Source: Bacteroidota bacterium
Lineage (GTDB): Bacteria > Bacteroidota > Bacteroidia > B-17B0 > Aurantibacillaceae
Direction of reading: 5' to 3'
Assembly: GCA_025359355.1 (NCBI GenBank)
Contig: JANYGR010000184.1
Coordinates: forward strand, 1 to 26,933
DNA: 26,933 bases
The position numbers and the translations under genes were made by a program. The notes under the pieces are model-generated. The model saw only the letters and a program-made list of their open reading frames with translations, was not told where the DNA came from and did no database searches. Positions 7,900 to 15,667 of the stretch are shown here, piece by piece; within the stretch, counting starts at the first letter, position 1; every line of letters starts with the position of its first letter.

Positions 7900-8364
7900 A
7901 TGAATCAACTATCAATTTTTTATAAAAGTATAATTGCCGTTATAGTATTGGCATCTTGTGAATCGCACGAACAAAAGTCGGATGAAGCATTTAATCAATT
8001 TAAAGATCAGAAAATAGCAACAAAGGATAGTGTTTATGTAAACAAAGATACGACTACTGCTGTCGAAAAAAATCAGTCGTCTAAGAAATATGAAAAAATA
8101 GATGAAGATGAGAAATTTAGAAAGAGTATAGAAAATAAGGTACATACAAATGAACTAGCGATCAAAAAATTAAAAATAACTCCTAACATGAATATTAAAA
8201 CACTTAAAAAAATAGTTCATTTAGAGGAGGTAAATAATAACTTTATGAAGGAGCTAAGCGATTATGATGAAGAAGCGAAAAAGAACAGAAAATCTTTTGA
8301 AGAAAAAATCAACTTAGAAATTAATGAATTAGAAGTCGATCTAAAAGTATTAAATTTAAATTAA
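7900..8364 (+). CDS. Small charged lipoprotein with coiled-coil character
   Basis: 154 residues. A lipoprotein signal peptide (about 1-19) ends in the lipobox LASC, so Cys20 would be lipidated. The mature part is highly charged, rich in Lys, Glu, Asp and Asn, with heptad-like stretches at about 85-154 (NELAIKKLKI, INELEVDLKVLNL) that suggest a coiled coil. I recognise no family. The two-base gap to the DUF4239 gene suggests it is an accessory or partner of that membrane protein. Confidence 0.7.
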   Translation: MNQLSIFYKSIIAVIVLASCESHEQKSDEAFNQFKDQKIATKDSVYVNKDTTTAVEKNQSSKKYEKIDEDEKFRKSIENKVHTNELAIKKLKITPNMNIKTLKKIVHLEEVNNNFMKELSDYDEEAKKNRKSFEEKINLEINELEVDLKVLNLN

Positions 8365-8417
8365 AAGTTTCTCTGGATATAGATCATCAATCAATCAATG
8401 TATTTTGTATTATAAAG

Positions 8418-8442
8418 GAGACTGTCTCAAAAGGACGGTCTC
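8418..8442 (+). terminator. Hairpin at the left end of the composite element
   Basis: GAGACTGTC (8418-8426) pairs with GACGGTCTC (8434-8442) with one G-U pair around a 7-base loop, followed by TTGTGTTTTTG. It lies 54 bases after the lipoprotein stop and could serve as its terminator as well as forming the end of the element. Confidence 0.5.
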
Positions 8443-8478
8443 TTGTGTTTTTGTTAAGTAAAGAGTTAAATTGTCGAA

Positions 8479-8533
8479 GTCATGCTGAATTTGTTTCAGC
8501 ATCTTACGAGACCTTGAAGCAAGTTCAGGGTGA
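8479..8533. repeat. Dispersed imperfect-hairpin repeat (HPEL...MLKQ type)
   Basis: The left arm, beginning GTCATGCTGAATTTGTTTCA, pairs imperfectly with the right arm, ending TGAAGCAAGTTCAGGGTGAC. Translated on the minus strand it gives FRHPELASRSRKMLKQIQHD, the well-known spurious peptide of a dispersed intergenic repeat in Bacteroidota and some other bacteria. It is not a gene. Confidence 0.75.
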
Positions 8534-8572
8534 CGGAACATGATCAGGTAAAGGGTTAAAATGTGGAGATTC

Positions 8573-8652
8573 GTCATTGCGAGGAGGAACGACGACGCAA
8601 TTTCATGCATTGTTTGAGATTGTTCCTCATGCTAAGGCGTGATCGCAATGAC
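8573..8652. repeat. Dispersed GTCATTGCGAGGAGG-type hairpin repeat
   Basis: GTCATTGCGA (8573-8582) and TCGCAATGAC (8643-8652) are perfect 10-bp inverted ends. Inner parts (GACGCAATTTC, GAGATTGTTCCTC) pair imperfectly. It resembles the widespread CGTCATTGCGAGG...CAATGACG intergenic repeats of Bacteroidota. Confidence 0.75.
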
Positions 8653-8658
8653 AGCTCT

Positions 8659-8691
8659 ATGTCACATCGAGCGAAGTTGAGATGTATGACA
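8659..8691. repeat. Short CGAGCGAAG-type hairpin repeat
   Basis: TGTCACATC pairs with GATGTATGACA with a small bulge around the loop GAGCGAAGTTGA. This is the third repeat family inside the composite element, of the kind often seen as ...CGAGCGAAGTCGAG... in this phylum. Confidence 0.55.
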
Positions 8692-8781
8692 ATAAAGGGT
8701 TTTAAGTTCTTCACAAAATAACGTGATTTGAACCGACAATAAAAAATACTTTTGAGACAGCTTAATTTTTACAATAAAAAC

Positions 8782-10437
8782 TTATTCTTTTACAAACTTA
8801 CTTGTATATAATCCGCTTGCTGTTTTAATAGAAACACCATAAATTCCATTAGCTATTTCTGAAGGAAAATGGATGCTGTATTGATTTGAAGAAATCATAT
8901 TTAAAGTAAACGCTATATGATTCCCTAAAACATCAACAATTACAATACTTTCGGGAGTTTTATTTAAACTAAAACTAATTGAACTCTTAGTAGGATTAGG
9001 GTAAAGTGAAATATTTTGTTTTTCAAATGACTCCTTTATAGATTGTGTAATTAAAAAATTATGCGCTGCACACATATTTGGAATTCCCCAACCATAATTA
9101 TTATCAGGAGTAGTAGATTGAGTAGCAGTGGCTTTGATGGCACGTAAAATTTCCATATTGGTTTTGGTTGGATGTGCTTGCCATAAACAAGCTACAGCAC
9201 CCGCTAATACTGGTGTTGCAAAAGACGTTCCGTTACCTGCTGTGAAATTATAACCTGGCTGACATACATACGTTCCTTCGCCCATGGTACTTAAATCAGG
9301 TTTAATACGTCCATCGGCAGTTGGTCCTATAGAACTAAAATTAGAATGCACACCACTTCCGTTAACCGACCCAACGGTGCAAATACTATCTGCATCAGCA
9401 GGAACACCAATATACATCCATGAGCCACCACCTTCGTTACCAGCAGCATTTAATACAAACAATCCTTTACGAACCGCCATTGTTGCTGCAATAGATGCAA
9501 CAGAGGTATGCCCATTCAAATCGGCGTAAACGTGGTTGTCGGCTGGATTATCAAATGTTGTATAACCTAAAGATGTGGTTGTAATATCAGCGCCTACGCT
9601 ATCCGCAAACTCAGCTGCTACCACCCAATTACACTCTTCAATTAATTTTTCTGAACTCACATCTTCCGAACGCAATAACCAAAATTGAGCTTTTGGGCCT
9701 GTGCCTACTAAGTTTCCTGGAGAATTTCCTGCTATAATTGATAACACCATAGCGCCATGAGAATCATCTTCGTATACGGCTGTATTACCCATCACAAAAT
9801 CTCGCGTACCTAAAATACGACCTTCGTTACGAAGAGAATCAAACACGGGGTTAATATCAGCTTGACTAAAACCATCATCAATAATAGCAATGGTCATGTT
9901 TTGCCCTCTAAAACCAAGGTCATGCATGCAGTCTGCACCAATCTGACTTGCTTGTGTAAGCGATGGCCCGTAATTATAGCTTGTTACATGTTTGGTTGAT
10001 TTATATGATGAGGTTGCAGGCTCAGTCGTTTCATTGGTTTTAGTGGTGTGAGTATTACCATGTCTCCCAACTTGCGATGAGCTTAATACACAGGTTAAAC
10101 TATTAATGGCTGTTAATTGAGATGCATTTGTTACAAAAACAATGGCTGCATTCAACCATTTTGAAGTTTCAAATACTTGAGCTCCCGTAGCATTTACGGC
10201 ATTGATGTATGTTTGATTGACAGGAATATCAGTTAAATCAACACTAATATTATGAGCAGTTCTACGTGCTATAGATTTAGCAGATAAAAAAGCGTTGGGG
10301 TTAGAAATAGAGTAGGGCGAACCTGTCTTGTCCTTAAATTTTACCCAGTATTTAGTTACAGTTTGAGCATTTAATCCACTTGCCATAGAAATAAAAAGGC
10401 AAGCAATGATTGAAGTTTTTAGTTTATTCAGAGCCAT
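8782..10437 (-). CDS. T9SS-sorted subtilisin-like serine protease (S8)
   Basis: 551 residues. Signal peptide about 1-25 (ending LNAQ), then a propeptide-like region (about 26-160). The catalytic triad is Asp187 (AIIDDGF), His227 (DSHGAMV) and Ser405 (GNGTSFATPVLAG), with oxyanion Asn334 (AAGNEGG), so it looks active. The C-terminus carries a type A T9SS sorting domain (ISLYPNPTKSSISF ... GIYGVSIKTASGLYTSKFV, about 476-551). It is therefore an exported, probably surface-bound or released endopeptidase; its substrate is not evident. Its ATG lies inside the last codons of the upstream lipoprotein gene (14-bp overlap), which implies co-transcription and coupled translation. Confidence 0.92.
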   Translation of the reverse strand: MALNKLKTSIIACLFISMASGLNAQTVTKYWVKFKDKTGSPYSISNPNAFLSAKSIARRTAHNISVDLTDIPVNQTYINAVNATGAQVFETSKWLNAAIVFVTNASQLTAINSLTCVLSSSQVGRHGNTHTTKTNETTEPATSSYKSTKHVTSYNYGPSLTQASQIGADCMHDLGFRGQNMTIAIIDDGFSQADINPVFDSLRNEGRILGTRDFVMGNTAVYEDDSHGAMVLSIIAGNSPGNLVGTGPKAQFWLLRSEDVSSEKLIEECNWVVAAEFADSVGADITTTSLGYTTFDNPADNHVYADLNGHTSVASIAATMAVRKGLFVLNAAGNEGGGSWMYIGVPADADSICTVGSVNGSGVHSNFSSIGPTADGRIKPDLSTMGEGTYVCQPGYNFTAGNGTSFATPVLAGAVACLWQAHPTKTNMEILRAIKATATQSTTPDNNYGWGIPNMCAAHNFLITQSIKESFEKQNISLYPNPTKSSISFSLNKTPESIVIVDVLGNHIAFTLNMISSNQYSIHFPSEIANGIYGVSIKTASGLYTSKFVKE

Positions 10438-11158
10438 GAGTCACATAAGTTAATTTATAAATAACACCTTTTTCGATGCGTTGTTCAACGGGTTTAATCG
10501 TACCATTAGGATTTTGAGTTACCGTGTTCGAATATAAATCTTTTATTTCACGATATACTAACCCAATATTTTTTACATACTTTTCTATATAAAACTCACG
10601 ATGAATCGCATTTTTACTTTTATCATCTTTTTGTTCAACATACAAAACATTGTCAAACGCAGTACCATTAATAGTTTCGGCGTTGTTTACATATTTATAC
10701 GTGTAATCCCATTCGCCTATAATATTATTTGCATTCCCATCCCAAGTTGCATCTTGATTGGCAGGGAAAGCTAATTTTGTAAAACGTACATCTTCCTCAA
10801 CTACTTCCAATGTTGTTTTTGTTTTAGTATAATTCCAAACATCTTTCACTGTCCAAGGCATATTATCATAGCTAACTAAGGGATTATATTTTTTGATATA
10901 ACGAATAAGCTTAATGGCTGGTCTTCCTTGATTATCAGTAATAGCTTCTGCTAATTGCTCTTTAATGCGGTATTTGGAGTAAGTAGTGTCATGGTGAAAA
11001 TCATCATAAATAGTAGAATCAACATCATATACCACATACTTTCCTAGGTTAGTAGGCGCATAATCATAACCCACATCAGGTGGCGTTTCGGTTTTACTTT
11101 TACAGCCCATCATCGCTGAAAAGAAAACAAATAAGGCAATTATAACATTAGTTTTTAT
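10424..11158 (-). CDS. Lipoprotein of unknown function, probable non-ATG start
   Basis: The first ATG (11113) gives MMGCKSKTE, too short for export. Reading the same frame upstream gives a textbook lipoprotein signal (KTNVIIALFVFFSAMMGC) with lipobox MMGC, open back to a stop near 11195, but without any ATG, GTG or TTG. ATA (11156-11158), just before the lysine, gives a natural 244-residue protein; ATC (11161 or 11164) and ATT (11170) are alternatives. The mature part has many aromatic and charged residues (WDYTYKYVNN, REFYIEKYVKNIGLVYREIKDL), similar to lipoproteins that Bacteroidota carry near T9SS cargo, but I know no family. It overlaps the protease gene by 14 bp, suggesting a joint role. 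Confidence 0.75.
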   Translation of the reverse strand: MKTNVIIALFVFFSAMMGCKSKTETPPDVGYDYAPTNLGKYVVYDVDSTIYDDFHHDTTYSKYRIKEQLAEAITDNQGRPAIKLIRYIKKYNPLVSYDNMPWTVKDVWNYTKTKTTLEVVEEDVRFTKLAFPANQDATWDGNANNIIGEWDYTYKYVNNAETINGTAFDNVLYVEQKDDKSKNAIHREFYIEKYVKNIGLVYREIKDLYSNTVTQNPNGTIKPVEQRIEKGVIYKLTYVTHGSE

Positions 11159-11245
11159 GATGATTAAAATTACTGAAAAATTATGATGAATGCAATCCTA
11201 ATAAAGTTTAAATTCGTGCCAACTTATTATTAAACTTATATTCCT

Positions 11246-12403
11246 ATGTCTGATTTTTCAAATCATAAATTTGGTACCAAAGCCATACACGCTGGCGCAG
11301 AGCCTGATCCATCTACTGGTGCTATTATGACACCTATTTTTCAAACCTCTACTTATGTGCAGGAATCGCCTGGTACTAATAAAGGATATGGATATGCTCG
11401 TGGAAAAAACCCAACAAGAGAAGCTTTACAAAAAAATATTGCAGCTCTCGAAAATGGAAAGCACTGCGTTTGTTTTAGTAGTGGCATGGGAGCTACAGAT
11501 GCCGTGATGCGTATGTTACGTCCAGGCGACGAAGTCATTACTGGCGACGATTTGTATGGCGGTTCATACCGTATGTTTACAAAAATTTATGAAAATTATG
11601 GCATCAAATTTCATTTCATTAATTTGACTGATGCTAATAATATTAAAAAATACATTAACGCGAATACTAAATTAATATGGGCAGAAACGCCTACCAATCC
11701 TACAATGCAGATTATTGACATTGAGGCTTGCTCAAAAATTGCGAAAGAGCATAAGTTATTATTAGCAGTTGATAATACCTTTGCATCACCTTATTTACAA
11801 AATCCTTTAGCCTTAGGTGCTGATATCGTAATGCATTCTGTTACTAAATATTTGGGTGGACATAGTGATGTTGTAATGGGCGCTTTAATTACAAATAGCG
11901 ATGCCTTGCACGAACAAATTTATTTTATATTAAATAGTTGTGGTGCCAATCCTGGGCCTATGGATTGTTTTTTAGTGATGCGTGGCATTAAAACGTTGCA
12001 CTTGCGCATGGAGCGTCATTGCTTTAACGGACGTAAAGTAGCTGAGTATTTAAAATCGCATCCAAAAGTAGAAAAGATATATTGGCCTGGTTTTACTGAT
12101 CATCCAAACCATGAGATTGCTAAAAAACAAATGCGAGATTTTGGTGGTATGATTTCAATTGTTTTGAAAGGCGCTGATTTAGCAGCAACATTTAAAATTG
12201 CCTCTTCTTTTCATGTATTTTCTTTGGCCGAATCTTTAGGAGGTGTAGAATCATTAATTAATCATCCAGTAACCATGACGCATGCTTCTATTCCTAAAGC
12301 AGAACGCGATAAGGCAGGTGTCGTAGATAATTTATTGAGATTAAGCGTTGGTGTAGAAGATGTTGAAGACTTAATTGCCGACTTAAAACAAGCCTTAGGT
12401 TAA
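11246..12403 (+). CDS. metB: Cystathionine gamma-synthase/gamma-lyase family PLP enzyme
   Basis: 385 residues, the usual length of the trans-sulfuration family. PLP would bind Lys201 in HSVTKYLGGHSD. Asp176 (VDNTFASP) contacts the pyridine nitrogen, Tyr50 and Arg52 (YGYARGKNPTR) bind the phosphate of the neighbouring subunit, and SSGMGAT (78-84) forms the phosphate loop. The C-terminal SLGGVESLINHPVTMTHAS is typical of gamma-synthases and gamma-lyases. It would act in the cytoplasm, joining cysteine and an activated homoserine or splitting cystathionine; synthase, gamma-lyase and O-acyl-homoserine sulfhydrylase variants cannot be told apart from sequence alone. It is a single gene, divergent from the lipoprotein/protease pair, and ends at a bidirectional terminator. 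Confidence 0.9.
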   Translation: MSDFSNHKFGTKAIHAGAEPDPSTGAIMTPIFQTSTYVQESPGTNKGYGYARGKNPTREALQKNIAALENGKHCVCFSSGMGATDAVMRMLRPGDEVITGDDLYGGSYRMFTKIYENYGIKFHFINLTDANNIKKYINANTKLIWAETPTNPTMQIIDIEACSKIAKEHKLLLAVDNTFASPYLQNPLALGADIVMHSVTKYLGGHSDVVMGALITNSDALHEQIYFILNSCGANPGPMDCFLVMRGIKTLHLRMERHCFNGRKVAEYLKSHPKVEKIYWPGFTDHPNHEIAKKQMRDFGGMISIVLKGADLAATFKIASSFHVFSLAESLGGVESLINHPVTMTHASIPKAERDKAGVVDNLLRLSVGVEDVEDLIADLKQALG

Positions 12404-12428
12404 ACATAGTTGTGATTATAATTTATTT

Positions 12429-12460
12429 AAAAAAGAGAGATGATGTATCTCTCTTTTTTT
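12429..12460. terminator. Bidirectional terminator between convergent genes
   Basis: AAAAAAGAGAGA (12429-12440), a 7-base loop TGATGTA, then TCTCTCTTTTTTT. The stem is flanked by A's on one side and T's on the other, so it can end transcription from both the PLP-enzyme gene and the glycosyltransferase gene. Confidence 0.85.
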
Positions 12461-12536
12461 ATGCAAATTTATTTGATAAACCTTCAAGGTCTATAGGTAT
12501 GAAAGTCTTTGCGTTTAAAATATAAAGTGTAGATTT

Positions 12537-14051
12537 TTATTGAGATAAAATTAAATAGGTTTGTGAGTTTATATGGTAAATAAACGGTTGATATTTTTGT
12601 TTTTTCATAGACTGAAACATACACGAGTCGTTAGCTAATACAATGTAACAATCGCCTTTATCATTCATATCTGTGCGAGGAATAGGCTTTAACCATTCCA
12701 TGTTTTTTGATAATCTATAAAAATTAGAAGTAGGTTCTAATGGCCAACTAACTGCCAATGATATTGAGTGTTTTGGCAAATGTTTATATTTTTTATCTAA
12801 TTGTAAAAACGTTTGTTTTGTATCAGAATCATAAGCCCATTCCCCATAACAATTGGGGTTGAAACTCCGAATAAAAAAAGCAATTGAAACACATGATATC
12901 AGACAAACACCAATTAAAATATTTTTTTCATGGCTTAACATAAATAAATATTGAAAAAAGAAACCTACGTTTAAAATAACTAAAGGAATTAAAAAAAGAG
13001 AAAATCTACCAGATAAATAATCCGTATTAAATAAATAGTGCTGCGCAATAGATGCTAATGAAATCAATATCATTAAAGCATTAACAATAATGAGTGATTT
13101 GTTTTCTTTAAAAAAAGTAACATGTTTTTTTATAATAGCGCTTGTAGTTAAATACATTACACTAAGCATAATGATACAAGTAAGTATAGATAATATAAAC
13201 CTTAGGTTGGACGAAATATAGTCTGTATAAAAAATAGAATTAAAAACAGAGTACAACGTATCTTCAACGAAGCCTGATTTCCCTCCAAAATCCATTTTAT
13301 TAAACGTAATAACGCGCCTCACAGGTTCGTACAATACTGCTAATGAAAATAAGATGAGTAGGGCATTTATTTTATAATTTTTTTTAAATGAAAACGTTTG
13401 TTTTTCAAACACATTGTTTTCTAAAAAACGCATGCCATATAATATGGTAATTCCTGCCAAGTAAAAATTTAGTAACGTAAAGTTGCTTAATGTTGCTAAT
13501 AATGCACCTAAGTGAAATAATACAAGCGCACTTTTCTTACTGGTTTGTAATGCTTCGATTAAATAATACAGTGCCATCATCATAAAACCTATAGACAAGC
13601 CATAACCTCTGGCGAGGCCGAAAAAATCAATTAAAGAAATATTAGTAAGTAATAAAATATAAATAGAGGTAGCTAAAAAAACATTGATTTTTTTTACAAT
13701 TAAAAAACTATAAATGCTATAAATCAGAAATAATAAAATATTAGGTAGCCTTAAAGATATTTCGGAAGCGCCAAATAATTTTTCAGCGTATTTCATTCCA
13801 ATCGAGTTTAGGATATGATTATTGGTATAAGAGTTACTGTAAGACAAAATATCCATGAAAGTTTGAGAAATGTAATGTAAATACGAAAAGCTTTCGTCAT
13901 GTGTAAATGAAGTACTATAGGCTTTTATAATAATTAAAGTAAGTACTGATATTCCTATCAATACTATTATTCCAAAATATATGAAACGTAAAAGGCGCAT
14001 AGGCCATAAAAATACATAAAAACGTGAATGAATAACACGTTCTATCACCAT
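12537..14051 (-). CDS. GT39/GT-C-type membrane glycosyltransferase
   Basis: 504 residues with roughly ten or more hydrophobic helices. After the first one comes FTHDESFSY (Asp52-Glu53), the acidic pair in the first periplasmic loop that GT-C enzymes use, then SLRLPNILLFLIYS (about 99-112) and GLARGYGL (145-152), the pattern of the ArnT/PMT-like GT39 group using lipid-linked sugars. The C-terminal part (about 400-504) is soluble. The acceptor is unknown: cell-envelope lipid or protein is likely. Met18 (codon 14000-13998, MRLLRFIYFG) is a plausible alternative start that leaves a normal short cytoplasmic leader. The gene is divergent from the vWA gene with 74 bases between starts. Confidence 0.78.
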   Translation of the reverse strand: MVIERVIHSRFYVFLWPMRLLRFIYFGIIVLIGISVLTLIIIKAYSTSFTHDESFSYLHYISQTFMDILSYSNSYTNNHILNSIGMKYAEKLFGASEISLRLPNILLFLIYSIYSFLIVKKINVFLATSIYILLLTNISLIDFFGLARGYGLSIGFMMMALYYLIEALQTSKKSALVLFHLGALLATLSNFTLLNFYLAGITILYGMRFLENNVFEKQTFSFKKNYKINALLILFSLAVLYEPVRRVITFNKMDFGGKSGFVEDTLYSVFNSIFYTDYISSNLRFILSILTCIIMLSVMYLTTSAIIKKHVTFFKENKSLIIVNALMILISLASIAQHYLFNTDYLSGRFSLFLIPLVILNVGFFFQYLFMLSHEKNILIGVCLISCVSIAFFIRSFNPNCYGEWAYDSDTKQTFLQLDKKYKHLPKHSISLAVSWPLEPTSNFYRLSKNMEWLKPIPRTDMNDKGDCYIVLANDSCMFQSMKKQKYQPFIYHINSQTYLILSQ

Positions 14052-14125
14052 CGGATTTTTAATAAGTTTCTTACTTATGCTACTTTCATACTGTATCCTA
14101 CCTTAATTTTAGAGTTATAATACTG

Positions 14126-15505
14126 ATGATTAAACGCCACTATATATTTATTTTCACCCTATTGTGTTTATCGTTACAACACAAGGCACAAATAAAAAAA
14201 GAAGAGCCCACACTCACAAGAGTGTTATTTGTGTTTGATGCCAGTAATAGTATGCAAGCCAAACATGGCACTAAAACTCGCATTCAAGGCGCTAAAGATT
14301 TATTTTATAATTTTTTGGATAGTTTAAGTAAACAAAAAAACATACAATTTGCTTTAAGGATGTATGGCCATACGGTAAAGTATCCTCCAGGAGATTGTAA
14401 GGACAGCAAGCTCGTTGTACCATTTGGTAAAAATAATAGCGCTCTTATCAAATCAAAAGTTGCTGAGGCAAAACCAACAGGAATCACGCCCATTGAGCAC
14501 TCCATAACCGAATCAGCAAACGATTTTCCGGATACCAAAGCAATTAATATGATTATTTTAATTACAGATGGTATCGAAGAATGTGGTGGCGATCCTTGTA
14601 GAGCCCGACAAGCATTGATGGAAAAAGGCATTGTGTTTAAACCTTTTATTATAGGTATTGGCTTATCGCCTGAGCAAATTAAAACCTTTGCTTGTGTTGG
14701 TGATTTTTATGATTTCGATAATTCTAATACGCTAACTGATATTTCTAATGTCATAGCTAAACAGAAATTAAATAAAACATCTGCCCAAGTAAACTTATTG
14801 GATTCCAAATCCTTTCCTTCCGAAACCAATGTAAATACAACCTTTTACAATACAGCAACAGGTAATTATATGTATAATTATATACATACATTAAATAGAT
14901 TAAATAATCCAGATACGTTATACATTGAAGATTATCCAACCTATAAAGTGGTGGCTCATACCATTCCTCCAACCGAAAGTAAAACTATAAAACTCAGTCA
15001 GGGTAAACATACGATCATCCCTATTGACGCCCCTCAAGGATTTATCGAATTAAAACGACCACAAGGTGTATATAATTTTAATGAAAAAATTAAAACAATT
15101 GTCCGCCAATCACAGGGTAATTTACAAACGCTCAATGTACAGCAAATCAATAGCACCGAAAAATACATTACGGGTAGTTACGAGCTGGAAGTATTAACGC
15201 TTCCAAGAACTTATATTAAGAATGTGACGGTTACTCAATCCCAAACAAAATTAATAGAAATTGTAAATGCGGGAATGCTTACGGTTAAAGCCCTTGACAA
15301 TGGTGATGGCTGTATTTTAAAAGATACTAAGCCACTAGAGTGGGTGTGTAATTTGAATAATACAACTTCTCAAGTATATTATCTACAACCGGGCAATTAC
15401 CGCATCGAGTGGCGCTCCAAAACCTTAAAAGGCTCGATATATACCATCGAAAAACGATTTACGGTGAAATCCGACGTGGAAACGAAAGTGGAATTATACA
15501 GATAA
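14126..15505 (+). CDS. Secreted von Willebrand factor A domain protein
   Basis: 459 residues. Signal peptide about 1-22 (ending HKAQ). The vWA domain spans about 31-215 with an intact metal-ion-dependent adhesion site: DASNS (Asp38, Ser40, Ser42), Thr121 in TGITPI, and Asp148 in ILITDGIEEC. Paired cysteines (CGGDPC, 153-158) may form a disulphide. The rest (about 215-459) is beta-rich with carboxypeptidase-regulatory-like stretches (QGFIELKRPQGVYNF, LQPGNYRIEWRSKTLKG). There is no T9SS domain, lipobox or membrane anchor after the signal peptide, so a periplasmic location is likely. The role is probably protein binding. A hairpin overlaps its stop codon. Confidence 0.82.
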   Translation: MIKRHYIFIFTLLCLSLQHKAQIKKEEPTLTRVLFVFDASNSMQAKHGTKTRIQGAKDLFYNFLDSLSKQKNIQFALRMYGHTVKYPPGDCKDSKLVVPFGKNNSALIKSKVAEAKPTGITPIEHSITESANDFPDTKAINMIILITDGIEECGGDPCRARQALMEKGIVFKPFIIGIGLSPEQIKTFACVGDFYDFDNSNTLTDISNVIAKQKLNKTSAQVNLLDSKSFPSETNVNTTFYNTATGNYMYNYIHTLNRLNNPDTLYIEDYPTYKVVAHTIPPTESKTIKLSQGKHTIIPIDAPQGFIELKRPQGVYNFNEKIKTIVRQSQGNLQTLNVQQINSTEKYITGSYELEVLTLPRTYIKNVTVTQSQTKLIEIVNAGMLTVKALDNGDGCILKDTKPLEWVCNLNNTTSQVYYLQPGNYRIEWRSKTLKGSIYTIEKRFTVKSDVETKVELYR

Positions 15506-15527
15506 TTTTTTCGTCTTTTATCTGTAT
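15496..15527 (+). terminator. Hairpin at the 3' end of the vWA gene
   Basis: ATACAGATA (15496-15504) and TATCTGTAT (15519-15527) pair perfectly around the loop ATTTTTTCGTCTTT; the left arm covers the end of the gene and the first two bases of the TAA stop. No long T run follows, so it may protect the 3' end more than stop transcription. Confidence 0.45.
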
Positions 15528-15667
15528 CATCTTCGATTTGTGCTTATATTTAGGTGCTATTTTACATAAATGTTAAAATTATACACCAACGGACAATAAC
15601 GCTTATAAAGGCATATACTTAACCTATTAATAAATTAAATTTACAGTCAAAATTTATAAAATAACAA

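Larger units (their letters stand above)
8418..8760. mobile_element. Composite MITE-like element with 12-bp inverted ends
   Basis: This fills the gap between the lipoprotein and the subtilase gene. CTGTCTCAAAAG (8422-8433) and CTTTTGAGACAG (8749-8760) are perfect inverted repeats about 340 bases apart. Inside lie three unrelated hairpin repeats (8479-8533, 8573-8652, 8659-8691). A similar linker, about GTAAAGrGTTAAAwTGT, occurs at 8458-8479 and 8548-8569, with a weaker copy at 8691-8712. There is no transposase and no clear target-site duplication. The ends look like insertion-sequence ends, but I cannot assign a family. An open minus-strand frame here is repeat-derived, not a gene. Confidence 0.6.

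Noticed and set aside
8410..8610. 66-codon minus-strand open frame
   Set aside because: Made of dispersed hairpin repeats; its peptide is the known spurious repeat translation.
14305..14631. 108-codon open frame antisense to the vWA gene
   Set aside because: Complement of the vWA domain coding sequence, with no independent evidence.
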